Shown here: positions 34,201-46,800 of the stretch, piece by piece | Layout of the letters: every line of letters begins with the position of its first letter | How positions within the stretch are numbered: position 1 is the stretch's first letter | NCBI GenBank assembly: GCA_000708835.1 | Contig: DF237038.1 | Span: 82,901-146,900, forward strand | Reading direction: 5' to 3' | Origin: Klebsormidium nitens | Lineage: Eukaryota; Streptophyta; Klebsormidiophyceae; Klebsormidiales; Klebsormidiaceae | Length of the DNA: 64,000 nucleotides | Notes under the pieces: model-generated | Told to the model about the DNA's origin: nothing | Database searches by the model: none | The model's input: the letters and a program-made list of their open reading frames with translations, nothing else | Position numbers and translations under genes: made by a program

Positions 34201-37200
34201 CCTGTTACTCCTCGATGGATTGTTGGACCAAGGCACAGAGTCGAAAGACTGTCTTTTTATTTTAGCAATAGTAAGCCCTAGCATTAGTAAGCTCCAACAC
34301 TAACACTAAAAACCTAACCTACAAAATCACCCGCTCCGCACCCGAATCCACCCTAACCCCCAGACTAACCCTACCCGTCCCAGGCTGGTGAGCTTACTAT
34401 TGCTAAAGCTTACTATTGCTCAATTGAAGATTCTTGTCGAAAGCGTTGGTCTCTCGTGATTTTAGGGCAAATGTTCGGGAAGCCAAAGATAACTTACCTT
34501 CTGCACCCCTGCCGCTGAATCACAGCCGCTTGAACGTGGACGAGGATGAAAAGAAACCAATTTTCTCGTCTGGGATTGCTACATTGCTACTACGGCAGTA
34601 TTTTCAGGCTCTGGACGGGGAAGTAAATTCACCGGCGTGGTGTCTCATAGCTAGAAAAAGTTGGGTTTTCGCGCCTGCATTCAGAGACGTTCCTTTCGAG
34701 AAGCTGCGAAGCTGGCTCTGCAGACAAGATCCAAAGCGACTGCTTCATGGCTCTACGAGCCCTGAGTTGTATGACTTCTCGACAACTCTAAAACCGGATC
34801 GCCGCTGCCTTTGTCCGGACTGGTTAAGTTTTGTTTTGAGGGGCACGGACTTTGCCAGGCCATCCATCTAGCCGAAGGATACAGGATTTCTGGTTTGGAT
34901 TAAGTTTCCCTCTTTCTTCACCCCGACAAACATGTATGATCTGTATACGCTTCAAGGAGACTGCGTATCTGGACACGCGTTCTGACGACCAACAGGCTCT
35001 CCGAGGCTGCCCGATAATTCCTCTTTGACCAAAACTCTTTCCGCTCTCGTTGCAGGTCCTGGTTCCTGAGCTCCAGAAGCGGCGCATCCGTTTCGCGCGC
35101 CAGAACTTCCTGCGCCGGTATGCCGTGGGTCACGTCCACAAGCTAGCAGGTGAGGGTCGTCAAGCTCCTATCGATATTGGCTTGCCTCTTTGTTATTTCA
35201 ATAAAGGGGAGATATCGTTCTGACAACGACCGCGCTTCGGGCGACGCTGTACGACGCCGCTATGCGCGGCGGACTGAGCCGAGTCTGGCGGTTCAAATTT
35301 GCGACTCGCAATCGCCGATAAAACGAACAGTAACTCCTCATTTTCGCCCGCACCTGCAAAACACCCGACCTCTCGACCGCCCCGTGCGGCGGCGCAAATT
35401 TGGCACATACATATCGTCGAATTCGGCCGCGCTGCCGACCGATGACCTGACGTAACGCCGTAATGCTAAATGCCACCGCGGTATCAAGTCGACTTACCTA
35501 CGTTTAGGCAGTGTTTACGAGCAAACAGTACGCTGTGTCGAAGTCTTCAGACCTCTTACCCGCTTCTTTCCTTCGACACAAGGGAACTCCAAGGTCAGCA
35601 TATCGCCGATATTCCACCTTTCATAACCAAAGAGGCAAGCCACCGCCGCCACCAGGCGGCCTAACATGTTATCACTTTGCCAGTTACAGCTCAACTTATG
35701 AGTCACATTGCTCTAGCTAATGTTGAGCCGTTGATGTCGTCCAATCGTCGTTTGTGTGGTCCACGATCAAAAAAGTGGGGCCGGAATTTTGGAACTCGAT
35801 GCCAACCTGACGCATAAATTCTGTAGGCGCGGCAACTGGACCGCGGTCCCGAAAAGAACATAGGGTATACGAGATTCTAAACGACAGGTATACAAAGAGG
35901 AAGGAGCAACCGAGAGTCCCTGGTTGCTTGCCTGCTTTTGTATAAGCTGGACTTTCGAATGTGTGTCCCTTGGTTTTTGTTTACTTTATAGCCGTTGCTC
36001 TTGCTCACCCTCTCATCGGAACCGTTCAATTGGCTTTCAATACCGGTTAGTAGACGAAGCGCAAAAAACTGTCTTGGCTATTTTTCTGCATACCTACCCA
36101 GTGACTGTATGGTTCTCCGGCAAACGCGCTGAAATGTTCTTAGCCCAAAGCTCTTCCGCATGGTGGACTGCAAAATGTTGAGACGAATATATCCGAACCG
36201 GTATCGTCCTCATTTGCAGGTAGCACCGGCAAGGACTTGTACGACGCAAATGGCAACATCAATCCTCTTGTGCTCAAGGATATTTTCCGTATCATCGACA
36301 GAAATGGGGACGGGGAGATCGACGCTGATGAGATCAAGGTGCGTCATCGTTTTACGGGACTCAGATCGGCTTCAGCTTTACACTTGCCAAATACGACGGC
36401 CTGAAGAGCTGTTTGTTGTCCTGCGAATTGTTTCGGGCCAGGTTGCCTCAATCCAGGGGGTGCTTGAGATATGTTTGGCTGGCCACGAATGTGTGTTTCT
36501 ATCTACGTGCCAGGTTGCCTCGATCCAGATTGGATCCCTCGTGATATCCCCTGGTATTGTTCTCATTGAGCCATGGTCAAGCCAAAAGTATCATACGTCC
36601 TGTGCTGACTTTGCTTGATCACTCCAATCATTTTTAATTTCACATGTTGTGGTCGCGGGAGTGTTGTCAGCGCTCAATATTGTGTCGTGAAGCGCTATCA
36701 TGGGCCGTAAGCCAGGCCGATCAACCACCTAGAGCATTCAACTTCAGGAGACATTATGACATCGTCACGGGCATGTCCCTCTACTTGCCGAAAAGTCCGT
36801 TTCTGGCAAATTTTTCACCCAGACCTTGCTTCTGGTTGAAAAAGTTCTCTTGACCTCGGATTCATGATACGGGTTTTGTGAACTACCAGGTCGAGAGAAA
36901 GACGTGGACGTCTTATGGTTTCCGAGAAGGCCGGATTCCAGTGTGTCAGTCAGTCCGCTGAATGTCTTCCCTCTTCAGGCTATAATCACAAGGGAATTTA
37001 CAGAGGTAAAACTCATGGATTGACCTGGGTTTTGGCGAAGGCTTTCATCAACTCCCATGTGTAGGAAAAGACATGGACGTTACATGCGTTGCCTTCCAGT
37101 TCGTTAACCTGTCCGGTTTGAAATCGTCTATTTCCTTTTCTCTACCTCCTCTTCAGGCGATGGTCACGAGAACGTCTTTCTCCGCCAAGAACTACCTTGT

Positions 37201-40200
37201 CAACGAGAGCGACATGGACTACGTGTAGCCGCAAAGAAATCCGCCTCCAATTCCGCAACCGCTTCGCTGACAATCCTCTCTTTTTCTATGTAGGCCACGG
37301 TCACGCGGATGTCTCTCTCCGCAAAAAACTACGAGGTCAACAAGAGCAGCATGGACTATGTGTATGTGCCGAGAAAATCGCCTCCGTTGTGTGAACCACT
37401 TTGTTGAGAAAGCTCTCTTTTTCTGTCCAGGCCATGGTCACCGGAGTGTCTCTCTCCGCCAAGAACTACCAGGTCGAGGAGAGTGACGTGGACTGTGTGT
37501 AGCCGCCGCGATATTCGCCTCCAGTTTTTAGCCAGTTCGTTAAGACTCCTCTTTTCTTCTGTTCAGGCCATGGTCACTCTCCGCTAAGAACGACCAGGTC
37601 GCGAGAGCGACTTGGACTATGTGTAGCCGAAAAAAATCCGCCTCCAATGTCAACCACTTTGCTGAGACTCCTTTTTCTTCTCTTCAGGCCATGGTCACCG
37701 GAATGTCGCTCTCTCCCAGGAACTACGAGGTCAACAAGAGCAACATGGATTATGTCTGTAGCCATTGAGGGAACCCCCTCCAGTAGGTCATTATACTTCA
37801 TTATTACTTCGCTGAGACTCCTCTTCTCTACTATTCAGGCCATGGTCACGGAAATGTCTCTCCTTACCCAAAACAACCAGGTCAAGGAGAGTGAAATAGA
37901 CTATGTCTAGCCGGGAAAATCCGCCTCCAGTAGGTCAACCTCCTTCGTTGAGAATCTTCTCTTTTTCTGTTCAGGCCATGGTCACCGGAATGTCGCTGTC
38001 CGCCAAGAACTACCAGGTCGAGGAAAGTGACGTGGACTACTGGATGAACCAGTTCGACGAGGACAAGGGCGGCAGCATTGGCGAGGAAGAGTTCGTCAAG
38101 GGCATGTCCCGCTGGGCCAGCGCCGTAAGCCTTTTACTTGTTTCTTTCTGGGATCCGCTTCTCAAGTTCTGTAGGTTTGGCTCCCAGGATCTTTGGGTTC
38201 GCTTCTCAGACTTTTTGGGTTTCGCTTTTCGGATTCTTTGGCTTTGGCTTCTTAGATTCTTTGGGTTCCGCTTCTCAGATTCTTTCGGTTTGCCTTCTTA
38301 CTTCTACTCCCGGTGGAGAAGCTGGTGCGTTGTCTTCTGTTTGGAGACCCCGTGCGCGCCTTTTCATTCTGCCTGCAGCAAACGGTTTCCGTGCAACCTG
38401 TATGTTGCTTAGTCGTATTTGCAGAGCGGACGCGTTTTCGAGAAGCCAGTCGGGGCCAAGAAGGGCGAGACACAAATAGAGACATCAACCAGGGGCTGAC
38501 TTCTGAATGATGTGATCTGTCCGCTGACGTCATCCCTTGCTGTCGTCGAGAGTGAGAGCCGACCTTTGAAAGTTGCATCGAGGAAAAGGCGCTTCCGCCT
38601 ATCGAGAGGGAGACGCGAGCCGCCTCCTGAAGAATGCATAGCTTGCTGACGTCACCTTCCTGCTGACGTCACTCAGGTGACGCCCAACCGCACCACCAGC
38701 CAGGCGGACCTCGACCTGGAGCAGGCGCTCCTGCCCAACGGCGCCGGGGCGGATGACGACGACGATGACGACAGCGACGAGCAGAAGGAGCCGCCCAGCA
38801 AGCAGGCCATTGCGCTGAAAGCCACGATGCTGCTCGTGCTTGGGACGGCGCTCATTGGAGTCTTCTCCGACCCCCTGGTGAGTACTGCCATTCCCTGGAA
38901 AAGTACAGGTCGACATAATCTCCATCTTTGCTTAGTTGGATCTAGGGAGGACTCACATCTGTACAACCTGGACCCGCCCTTCCTAGTTTTGAAGCCCCAC
39001 ACCTTTTCCGCGGGTCGAACCGATTACCCATCTTCTCTCCCGAGTCTTGACGCGACCCTTAGCTTATTGTGTTTCAGATCCTTGTCATAACCCTTGAGCA
39101 TACAAACCCCCTCGTCTCTTTTAGGTCGCCCCCATTACCATCTTCTCCCGCAAATTCTCATCTCAGAAAGCCTGGTCGTTAGCCCACGAACCAATAAATA
39201 CCCTGGCCTCTTTTCAGGTCGACTCAATCACCCATCTTCTCCGGCGAGCTTGACGCAACCCCTCGCTTGATTTACATCCTTGTCGTAACCCATGAGCCCA
39301 AAACCCCCTCGTCTCTTTCAGGTCGCCCCGATCACAGTCTTCTCCCGCAAACTCTCATGTTAGAAAACCCGGTCGTTTACTCATGAACCCAAAACCCTCG
39401 CCTCTTCCGCAGGTCGACTCGATCACCATCTTCTCCCGCGAGTCCTCCATCCCGCCGTTCTTCGTCTCGTTCGTCGTGACCCCCTTCGCATCCAACGCAA
39501 GCGAGCTGGTGTCGTCCCTCCTCATCGCCTCTAAGAAGCAGTCCAAGAAGATCTCCCTCACCTTTGCGCAGGTGACGCTCTCAGATCGTCTCTTTTGTGA
39601 TTGTCCAAGGCAATCTCTTTCCTTTCCTTTCCGGTCTGGCTTTCTTCGTCGATGCAGAATAAGAGCGCTTGGTCGGTCCATCTCTGTTTCTCTGGTTCTT
39701 TAGGTTTGGCCCAGCACGCCCAAGACTCGTCTATGGAAGTCGCCTCTGTAAATCCCGGATATGGACAAAAGTTGTTTACTTATCCTCTCTTGGGTCTTTC
39801 TCGTTCCGCTCTTCTCCGCTCATTCTCACCCTTGGGAATGCGTGCTTCTTTAAAATGCTCACCAGGCCAGTCCTGTAGGTGATCGGCGCCCGTTCGTGCT
39901 CATCATCTGCTTTGAAATAGAATCGATTCTTCCGTGCCGTCTCCCACTTTCCATGTTCTCTTATTCATCACAAGTTGTCCGACGCTTGCCTGCGCTTAAG
40001 CTCCTTCTGGACCTCGTACTTGCTTGCATCTCGCAATTCCTTTCCCTCCAATATCGTTATACTTGATCCAAGCAGCTGGTTTCAGAACCCACGACGCTGT
40101 TCGGCCTCTATCACTCTACTTGTTTGCTTAAATCCTTGGAATCATGCCAAAGAACTGCGTGTGCATTGCGGGTGACCTTCTTTCCCATACCTTTCGCCGT

Positions 40201-40888
40201 TGACGGTCCACGACAAAGCAACACTCTGAGCTCAGCGCCAAAAGCTGACGTACAGCTTCCATTACCTAAGTTTTCACTCCCGTCACTGTCCGCAGGTGTA
40301 CGGAGCGGTGACCATGAACAACTCCCTGGCGCTCGGCGTCTTCTTGGCGCTGGTCTTCTTCCGGGGCCTCATGTGGGACTTCTCGTCCGAGGTGAGAAGT
40401 TAACCATCTGTGGTTTGCACTTGACTCACGTGACTTTCGCGGCGGCTTCGATGTCCTGTAGCTTTCCAGCACGTGCGAATCGCAGCGACTCGAGCAGCTG
40501 CACGCGGGCTTCTTGGTCGCTGGACAAGGCGGCAGTGGTCCGAGGCCGTCGCTGACGTATGAACCACCTGGTTAGACCATGCTGTTTTTGACCTCACCAC
40601 GTGGCTTCGCCAGTGTATCCTTTTGGCCTAACCACATGGATTCACCAACTTTTCCTCCGCTTGGCCGGGTTAGCTGACAATGTACCTCCGCCTAACCACG
40701 TAGCTTAATCATTCCTACTCATGTGCCTGACGCAGGTGACCGTCATCATGGTGACTGTGCTCAGCCTCGGCATCATGGGCTCTCAGGCACGTACGCTCAA
40801 GCTGTGGCACGCTTTCGTCATGTTGGCCTTCTATCCTCTGTCGATTGGGCTCGTGGCTTTCCTAGATTACGGCCTGGGTTGGCACTAG
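31202..40888 (+). CDS. NCL: NCL-type sodium/calcium exchanger with EF hands
   Basis: Eleven phase-consistent exons: 31202-31357, 32388-32498, 33122-33297, 33832-33988, 35056-35149, 36220-36338, 37975-38124, 38677-38877, 39413-39571, 40296-40391 and 40736-40888 (523 aa). Membrane cation/Ca2+ exchanger of the plant NCL family. Matching motifs: CEEAYGFLPCSNS, ISDGSELLLEVLNPGLIGG, the first alpha-repeat LGALPDCAIILMSG, VGVGTLAGSTIML, then a cytosolic loop with EF hand 1 (DRNGDGEIDADE, ~255) and EF hand 2 (DEDKGGSIGEEE, ~297), the second alpha-repeat (TPFASNASELVSSLL), GAVTMNNSLALGVFLA and the C-terminal LDYGLGWH. An Asp-rich stretch precedes the second membrane half. Plant homologues carry a signal peptide and ~60 more N-terminal residues, so a 5' exon may be missing. 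Introns 4, 6 and 8 carry an inverted-repeat element and two echo arrays. Confidence 0.92.
34264..34420. mobile_element. Short inverted-repeat (MITE-like) element, copy B
   Basis: 157 bp in NCL intron 4. Terminal repeats are doublets of AGCAATAGTAAGC on the left and its complement on the right. The core (CTAAAAACCTAACC, TCACCCGCTCCGCACCC, CCACCCTAAC, CCCGTCCC) matches copy A almost base for base, yet the arms are unrelated to those of A. Confidence 0.82.
36880..37974 (+). repeat. Exon-echo array in NCL intron 6 (acceptor type, period ~136 bp)
   Basis: The start of exon 37975-38124 is repeated upstream, beginning after an AG at 37157, 37294, 37431, 37567, 37688 and 37839; two decayed units lie around 36886-36990 and 37010-37150. 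Each unit reads acceptor, GCCATGGTCACCGGAATGTC-like exon text to GTGGACTAC, then GTGTAG, then a conserved spacer (AAATCCGCCTCCA ... GTTGAGACTCCTCTTTTTCTGTTCAG). The first three listed copies keep an open 66-nt stretch encoding helix E of EF hand 2 but not the loop. Confidence 0.93.
38140..38300 (+). repeat. Intronic tandem repeat in NCL intron 7
   Basis: About five imperfect ~27-bp units around TTCTTTGGGTTCCGCTTCTCAG, starting just inside the intron. They do not copy the exon. Confidence 0.7.
38900..39412 (+). repeat. Exon-echo array filling NCL intron 8 (acceptor type, period ~100 bp)
   Basis: The start of exon 39413-39571 (GTCGACTCGATCACCATCTT) recurs after AG or G at 38909, 39013, 39125, 39218 and 39322. 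Intervals are 91-112 bp. The shared text continues through CTTCTCCCGC and a spacer ending CCC...CTCGTCTCTTTTAG. Apart from ~30 bp at the donor the whole intron is made of these units. Confidence 0.88.
40560..40735 (+). repeat. Decayed tandem repeat in NCL intron 10
   Basis: Three to four copies of CCTAACCACGTGGCTTCACCAAC-like text at intervals of ~45-60 bp. The relation to the following exon is not evident. Confidence 0.5.
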
Positions 40889-43800
40889 GGCTGCTAAATC
40901 AAGTAACGCATTCACCTTTTTGGAGCGTCGTTTACATTGTTGTTGCGTTTGAGATGGATTGCGCACGGGGTTGCCAAGTGCATATGCGGCAGTGTCGGCA
41001 CATTGTGCTGGTAATGTTGACGAGCTTTTGTCCAAAGCTCAAAAAAACACCAAAAAGGTTCCCAGGCAGAAGCTCGATAAAGGTGTGTATTTAGTCTGGT
41101 TAAATGTTCCTGAAAGTTTTTCAATAAAGTGTCGGTAGGGGCAATGGACCATCTCATGTGGGAGTTAGTAGAAGAAACTTTTTGCGACGCCCCACGTTAA
41201 GTGAGCTGTTAGGCTAAACCAATCCTTTGAAAGGATGGGAGTTGCGTTATGAACCACCTTACTTCAGCAGATGACCATTTGCAAGCTTGATAATCAGCTT
41301 GCAAGTTTTCAGAGTTGACCATCGGTAGGTCGGAACGGCCTACTTCCTCTAAAAGAACAATTTATTATTTATTTCGGCAAGTTATTTTCACCAACTGGTT
41401 GTCAACTTGCCACAGGCTGCATGTACTCAATATCATGCGCAAGTAGCTTGTAATTTTCGAGCAAGGACGTCCAAGATTCGTGGAAATACATGGCGCTCAT
41501 GTGTGAAGGTGCGCAACCTATATTTTGCCGCAATCCTTGTTATTTGGACCATCTTGAGAATGGCCCGGCCTGATAGGTGACCGTTGTTGCGGGATATTTA
41601 TAGGTTGCATGCATGCGTTTGATCCATGGCAGTGACATGCTATAATTTCGGCCCACCTACGTTAGTATCGCAACAACTTAGACTAGCTATGGCGCTAATA
41701 TGCTCGGTAGAGGTTGACCTGAATGATTGAAGCTGCCAGATTTCTTTCTGAGCATGATGTGCGATCTTGAGTCACACACCATCTTGGCGCTCGCTTGATT
41801 ATTCCAAGGCAAGTAATGATCTACGCGTATAAAAATGGGTGGCTTCATATACGAATTGCATTTGAAGCTACTGTAGGCCGCCGGTGTGTTGGAATTGCCT
41901 TTGCACAAGCTACCTATGGTGGGTCCCGGCCGAGTCGACTTCGACTCAAACCGCGACGAAAATGTGGGACCCGGTATCAAATTTCGTCAGTAGTACCGGC
42001 GGTTCACGTTACGACGACTCGGACTTCCGTAACATGTACCCAACGAGTACTTTCAAAATCTTGCTCGGCCGTAACCGAGTGTCATAATGGTGTAACAGAG
42101 TGTTTTGATTTACACTTTGACAGAAGCATAAAAATGCCACACTATGAGGAGGCTTATGCAGCTTATAGAAACCTTTGACAAGCAAAAAAAAATGTTGAAA
42201 GGGCGTCATTAGAGGTCCTTTGAAGCTCCAACATCATGTTTTGTTCAGGACAAATCTCAAGAAACAGCATAGGAGGCGCAAAGTGGGCCGCCATTGTTGA
42301 TTTTTGCAGAGCGCCTTTCCTTACACTGCTCTATCAAATTCCTGCACTCTCCTTTCAGTCTGGGTACCGCGGTACTCCTGCGTGGTTCAAGTCGGAAGTT
42401 CCGACCAAGACCATAAATTTCATAATCGATGTACGCGCAGACTCGAGCGGTACCGTACCTCCGCATAGTACGCACTTGACCGTTGATCGACGTGTCAGAA
42501 AAAGTTCAATTCATGAACTCAGACCTGATTCTCAAGTACTGCCGAGTACGGTCGTCAGTGCCGCGTACACAATTCGTCGCGACACGTAACACCGGTGTAA
42601 GAAATTTGAGACCGGACCGTCGCGCGGTCGATACCGTCGAGACCCACCATAGGTAGCTTGTGTGAGCAACTCACTTAGGCATACTGCACATGCGCCATAA
42701 CTTATATATCAAAATGTGCCAATGCAGAAGGGAACGGGCTCATTCAGTGACCCTGCAGCTAGGTCGGGACAAATATCGAGTATTGATGTTTGATGCTTGA
42801 TGCTTGATTACTTGATGCATGCCAATGATGATAAATTTGTGTCCCTCACTTAATGGCTTGTGGATATCATTGTGGATGGGGACCCCGCGAACTCATCAAC
42901 TTACTCACCCACGCCGCGTTCTTTCAGCTTCAGCTTACGATTGCGTAGGGTGTGGCGTTCATGCAACAACAAAGCTGTTTGTTTATTTGTGAATGCGCTT
43001 GAAGCCTTGACTAGTTTGAGTGTCACGGAATCAGCATGCAACATGTTGTGATCACCAAGGAGTCAAGGACGGGGCTGACCGGCGGAGAGGGATCATCCTG
43101 GAGTTCTGGATTTGTGACGGCCTCAACCTCGCCGCGCAATCCGCATCGTTCGACGGTCAATATAGAGTTAAGGATCCAGTGGCCTATCGTAGAGCCGTCG
43201 ATTGGGCCGACTCTTTCGGGCGGGGACCTCCGGGGAAGTAGGGGCTGGCTCTTTCAAAGCCGTCAACTTTGCCGGGCGCTGCCGGGAGGACGAAACCCAA
43301 AGCAGTCAAGGGAAGGCAGGCTTTTTGACGGAACCCTAACGAACCGTCATCGGCCAGTTGCAATCAGCTAAAGACTCAGACTTGCGCTTCAATTTCAAGA
43401 TTCATGAGCTCTGCTCTGATTCTGAGAGAAAACGTTTCAAACCCCGCAGCATTGCAAGGTTTCCACTCCTCTGATGTTTCTCCTCTGTTGGATGCCTTGG
43501 ATGCTGCTTGGATGGCAGAATCATTAGTACTCAAAGACCAACAGTTCTGCTTGATGAAGACTGCAGCGCCAGCTCTTTGAACCGTCTTGTTGAAGTCTGC
43601 TGGCTTCCGAAGTCTGCCAAAGATTACCCTCATCTCTTGACCTGTATCCGTTGAGCTTTCTTCAATAACCTGCTCTCGTACAGCCTTCACAGCAAAGTGT
43701 CCGTAAAGTAGTGTCAATCATCAGAGGCTTGCTGTAAGAAGGCTCTTACAAGAGTCAGCAAGCAAAGGAGGCCTGCAACTGGGATGTTTTTGAAAGGAAG

Positions 43801-43892
43801 GTTCTCTTGATAACTGCGTGCTCAGACGAACCTTCATATTTTGCACCTAAGCTGACTGGAACCAGCCTTAGACTCTGTTTGAGTCCAACAAA
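40889..43892. other. Gene-free stretch between NCL and the signal-peptide kinase
   Basis: No convincing gene. An AATAAA is present about 230 bp past the NCL stop (near 41123). A GTAC-rich patch lies at 41985-42575, with nine GTACs between 42361 and 42575. One minus-strand ORF (43376-43717) lacks an ATG start and any recognised motif. Confidence 0.5.
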
Positions 43893-46800
43893 ATGGTTGC
43901 GAAGCGAAGGAGAGGTTTGAAGCAGGACATTTGTTGGTTGGAAACTGGGAGAGAGAACCTATGCTTGCCAGCAATGACACTGAAAGGGGGGACTGCACTT
44001 CAGGTGCTTTTGTTGTGCGTTGCTTTTTGGGGCGCTTTGGTCAGAGCGACTCCAGTAGAGCGGTGCAGTGGAGACAGCGGGGCTCAGCTATTTGCAGAGG
44101 TGAGGGCTGGGAATGGGATTGCTCCGAAGAACCGAGTCTTGCTAAACACCAAGCCCTGTTGAAGTGTGTATGCTTGTACCACGAAGTGAGTGGTGGTTGT
44201 CAAAAAGGACAGTAAGATCTACTAGCTGCCCCGAGAAAGCTTTAGAAAGTGGTCTGAAAAGGACATGGCAAAAGGCCTCGTCGATAGGGAAGGAGACTAA
44301 TGGAAGGTTCCCCGAAGAAAGTTAGGCCGATCTCTCGCCGTTTAAAGGACAACTGAAGCGTTCAGGCGCCAGAAAGGCTTTGATTCCAAGTCACAAAGGC
44401 CCGTTCTTTGATACTGATTCATTCATAGTGCGCAATACGTTGTGCTAGATGGCAGCATGGGCTATTCTTTGCATTCTGTTATCAAATGGGAAAATGCTGA
44501 ACAGCACTCACAAGCGCTAGAAGCAAGCCCCAAACTTGCTCTGATCAGCTGCCCTTGGCAAAGCAAGCTGTAAAGACTGCATGGGCGCCCGCATCTATTT
44601 AGTCACTTACTGAGGCCCTGTATTTTTACAGGTTGGAGGGATTGACAGGGACTCGCAAGTGTCGCACAGCCCTCCCACAGGGCTCTCCGTCTGCTCGAAC
44701 CACAGCAGTCCAGATTTTTTGGCAAATAGCTGCCCTTATGATGCGAGCGCAAATGCAGAGGGAGGAAAAGTAATGCAGAATCCCAAAAGGAGTGATTCAT
44801 TAGATGAGGGCGCCTTGCCGCAGGAGGAGAGCAGAATGATCGTAGGAGAGGTGAGGTTAACTCCTGGGACTTACCTGCTGAATTCTGTACTTTTTGGAGG
44901 CAGCTTTTGGATATTGTTGTGCCCCGCGATAATTTAATCTTGTGTAAGGAGATTGGGGAATGAGCGACTATGGCTCTTGAGGCTTCAGGATGCCCATGCA
45001 ACGTCGGCTCAACGTAGAGATTCGAAACGCAACAACAACAGGCCGAGCAACCTTGACACCCGCTTCCTGAAAGTCAGTCCTTTGACCTGCTTTCATTGAA
45101 CATGCAAATCAGTCACCAGAGGTTAATCTACATTTTCGTAACTTGTTGACGTGATGCTGGGATGGCCAGGAGCATAAATATGGTAATTTCCAGAGTTAGT
45201 TTCAGTAGCAAAGTTTCATTTTAAAGTCTTCTCTGGAACTATGGGATGTTGTGATTTTGAAAGGAAATGCCCTCCTCCCATGGAGGAAACCAGAAAAACG
45301 AGAAAGAAAAATGACTTTTTTTATTAATCGGATTCTTTTGATCTTGCAGGCGATTCGAGAACTGGGCGACGGCCGATGGGGCAAGGTCTACGAGGCTGAG
45401 GTCAGCGGAGTTGGGCGAGCCGCCGTGAAGCTCCTGAGTGACGCCATGATAGAGATGGAAAATGATCTCGAGATGAGCTACCAAGACTTTCGGACTGAGG
45501 TATGCAAGGACTCATATGCTCCCGTTTTTCATTTTAGATTGACCCCTCTCCTCAGTTGAAGACCACTTTCCTGACCCTTTTAACCGCAAACTCAAGAGCT
45601 AGAAGCCTTTCAATGAAACAAAAAGCCGCAGTGCTCGGTATATCTTTGTATTGCTCTAAAACCTCCAACGCACCCTCATGCTCGACTTCGAGTACGTTGT
45701 TGTTAAGCTTATCAAATGTTCAGAAGAATGCAATCCCTTGTTTCTGATTACTGTACGCTCAATCCAGCAGACGTCACCAAGCGCATATTTTCTCTTTACA
45801 CAGCTCCGTTTGACGGACTCTTGCTCTTAAGCACCACTCTAGAAGTGTCCCAACAAACGCCGTTTGAGTCTGTCATAAAAAGCTTTTATTCCGCGTTTAG
45901 CGCTTGGCAGCGGCGGCAAAAGCAATGCCTGCTTCCCATTATCTCCTTTTTCCGTTTCCACAACGGACCATTCTCAGCTTTCCCGCAGGCTGAGCGCTGA
46001 AAGGGGTGTCGCTCAGACTCCCTTTCCTTGAAGAAACACTTCCCCTGCAACAATCAGTGGTTTTCGCAGACCAGCAACAGCCGCCATGTTGGCTACTCAC
46101 TCTCACTGACACCATTATTTCTTTTTCTACTTATCTGCAGGCCGAGCTCCAGCAGCGGTGTCAACATCCGAACGTCGTCAAAGTGTTTGGGCTGGCCCCG
46201 TTCCCCTCGTGGGGAAACGCCACGTCACGCAGCTGGGGCCGTCCCGACGGTGCAGTCGTCATGGAGTTCATAATAGACGCGCAAGAGTTGAAGGATATGT
46301 TGGAGCAACTGAGGTAAGCGCGCGCCTTCTCCGGGGTTCCTTCGCTTTTATCTACGTTTAATCTGCAAGTCCTCCATTCCTATTTCGTCTTTCCTTCTCG
46401 TTTCCAGCAGTCTTCGTTCGGTATCGCCTCAGTTCGAATTAACAAAACGGGGTCAATCGGAAATTCGCAAAAGTTTCTAAAATGTCGGTGGAAGTAACGA
46501 AAGCGCGGCCTCTTGCGGATTCGTCTGCTTTCATTCCTTCCTTTACAACTTCTCCCAGTCTCCTACTGATCGGCAATCTCTGATCTGCAACTCTTCAACG
46601 GGCACTCGATTTGGAGCTCAAAGAATCAGCAAGAGCTCCTTTTATCCTGCTCCGCTCAAACTTCTGTCTTGGGAGCCGAAGCAACGATGGAATCCCGCTC
46701 AATCTTCGGGCGAGCGACGTCGGAGCTTCTCTAACCCTGTTCCGCTCAACCTCTGTATTGGCAGCGGAAGCAACGGCAAATTCGGCTCGATTTCCGGCCG

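Noticed and set aside
36880-37974. Regularly spaced repeats resembling a CRISPR array
   Set aside because: Units are ~136 bp, diverged, contain coding text of the adjacent exon, and lie in a eukaryotic intron.
43376-43717. 113-codon minus-strand ORF
   Set aside because: No ATG at its start, no recognised motif and no splice partner.
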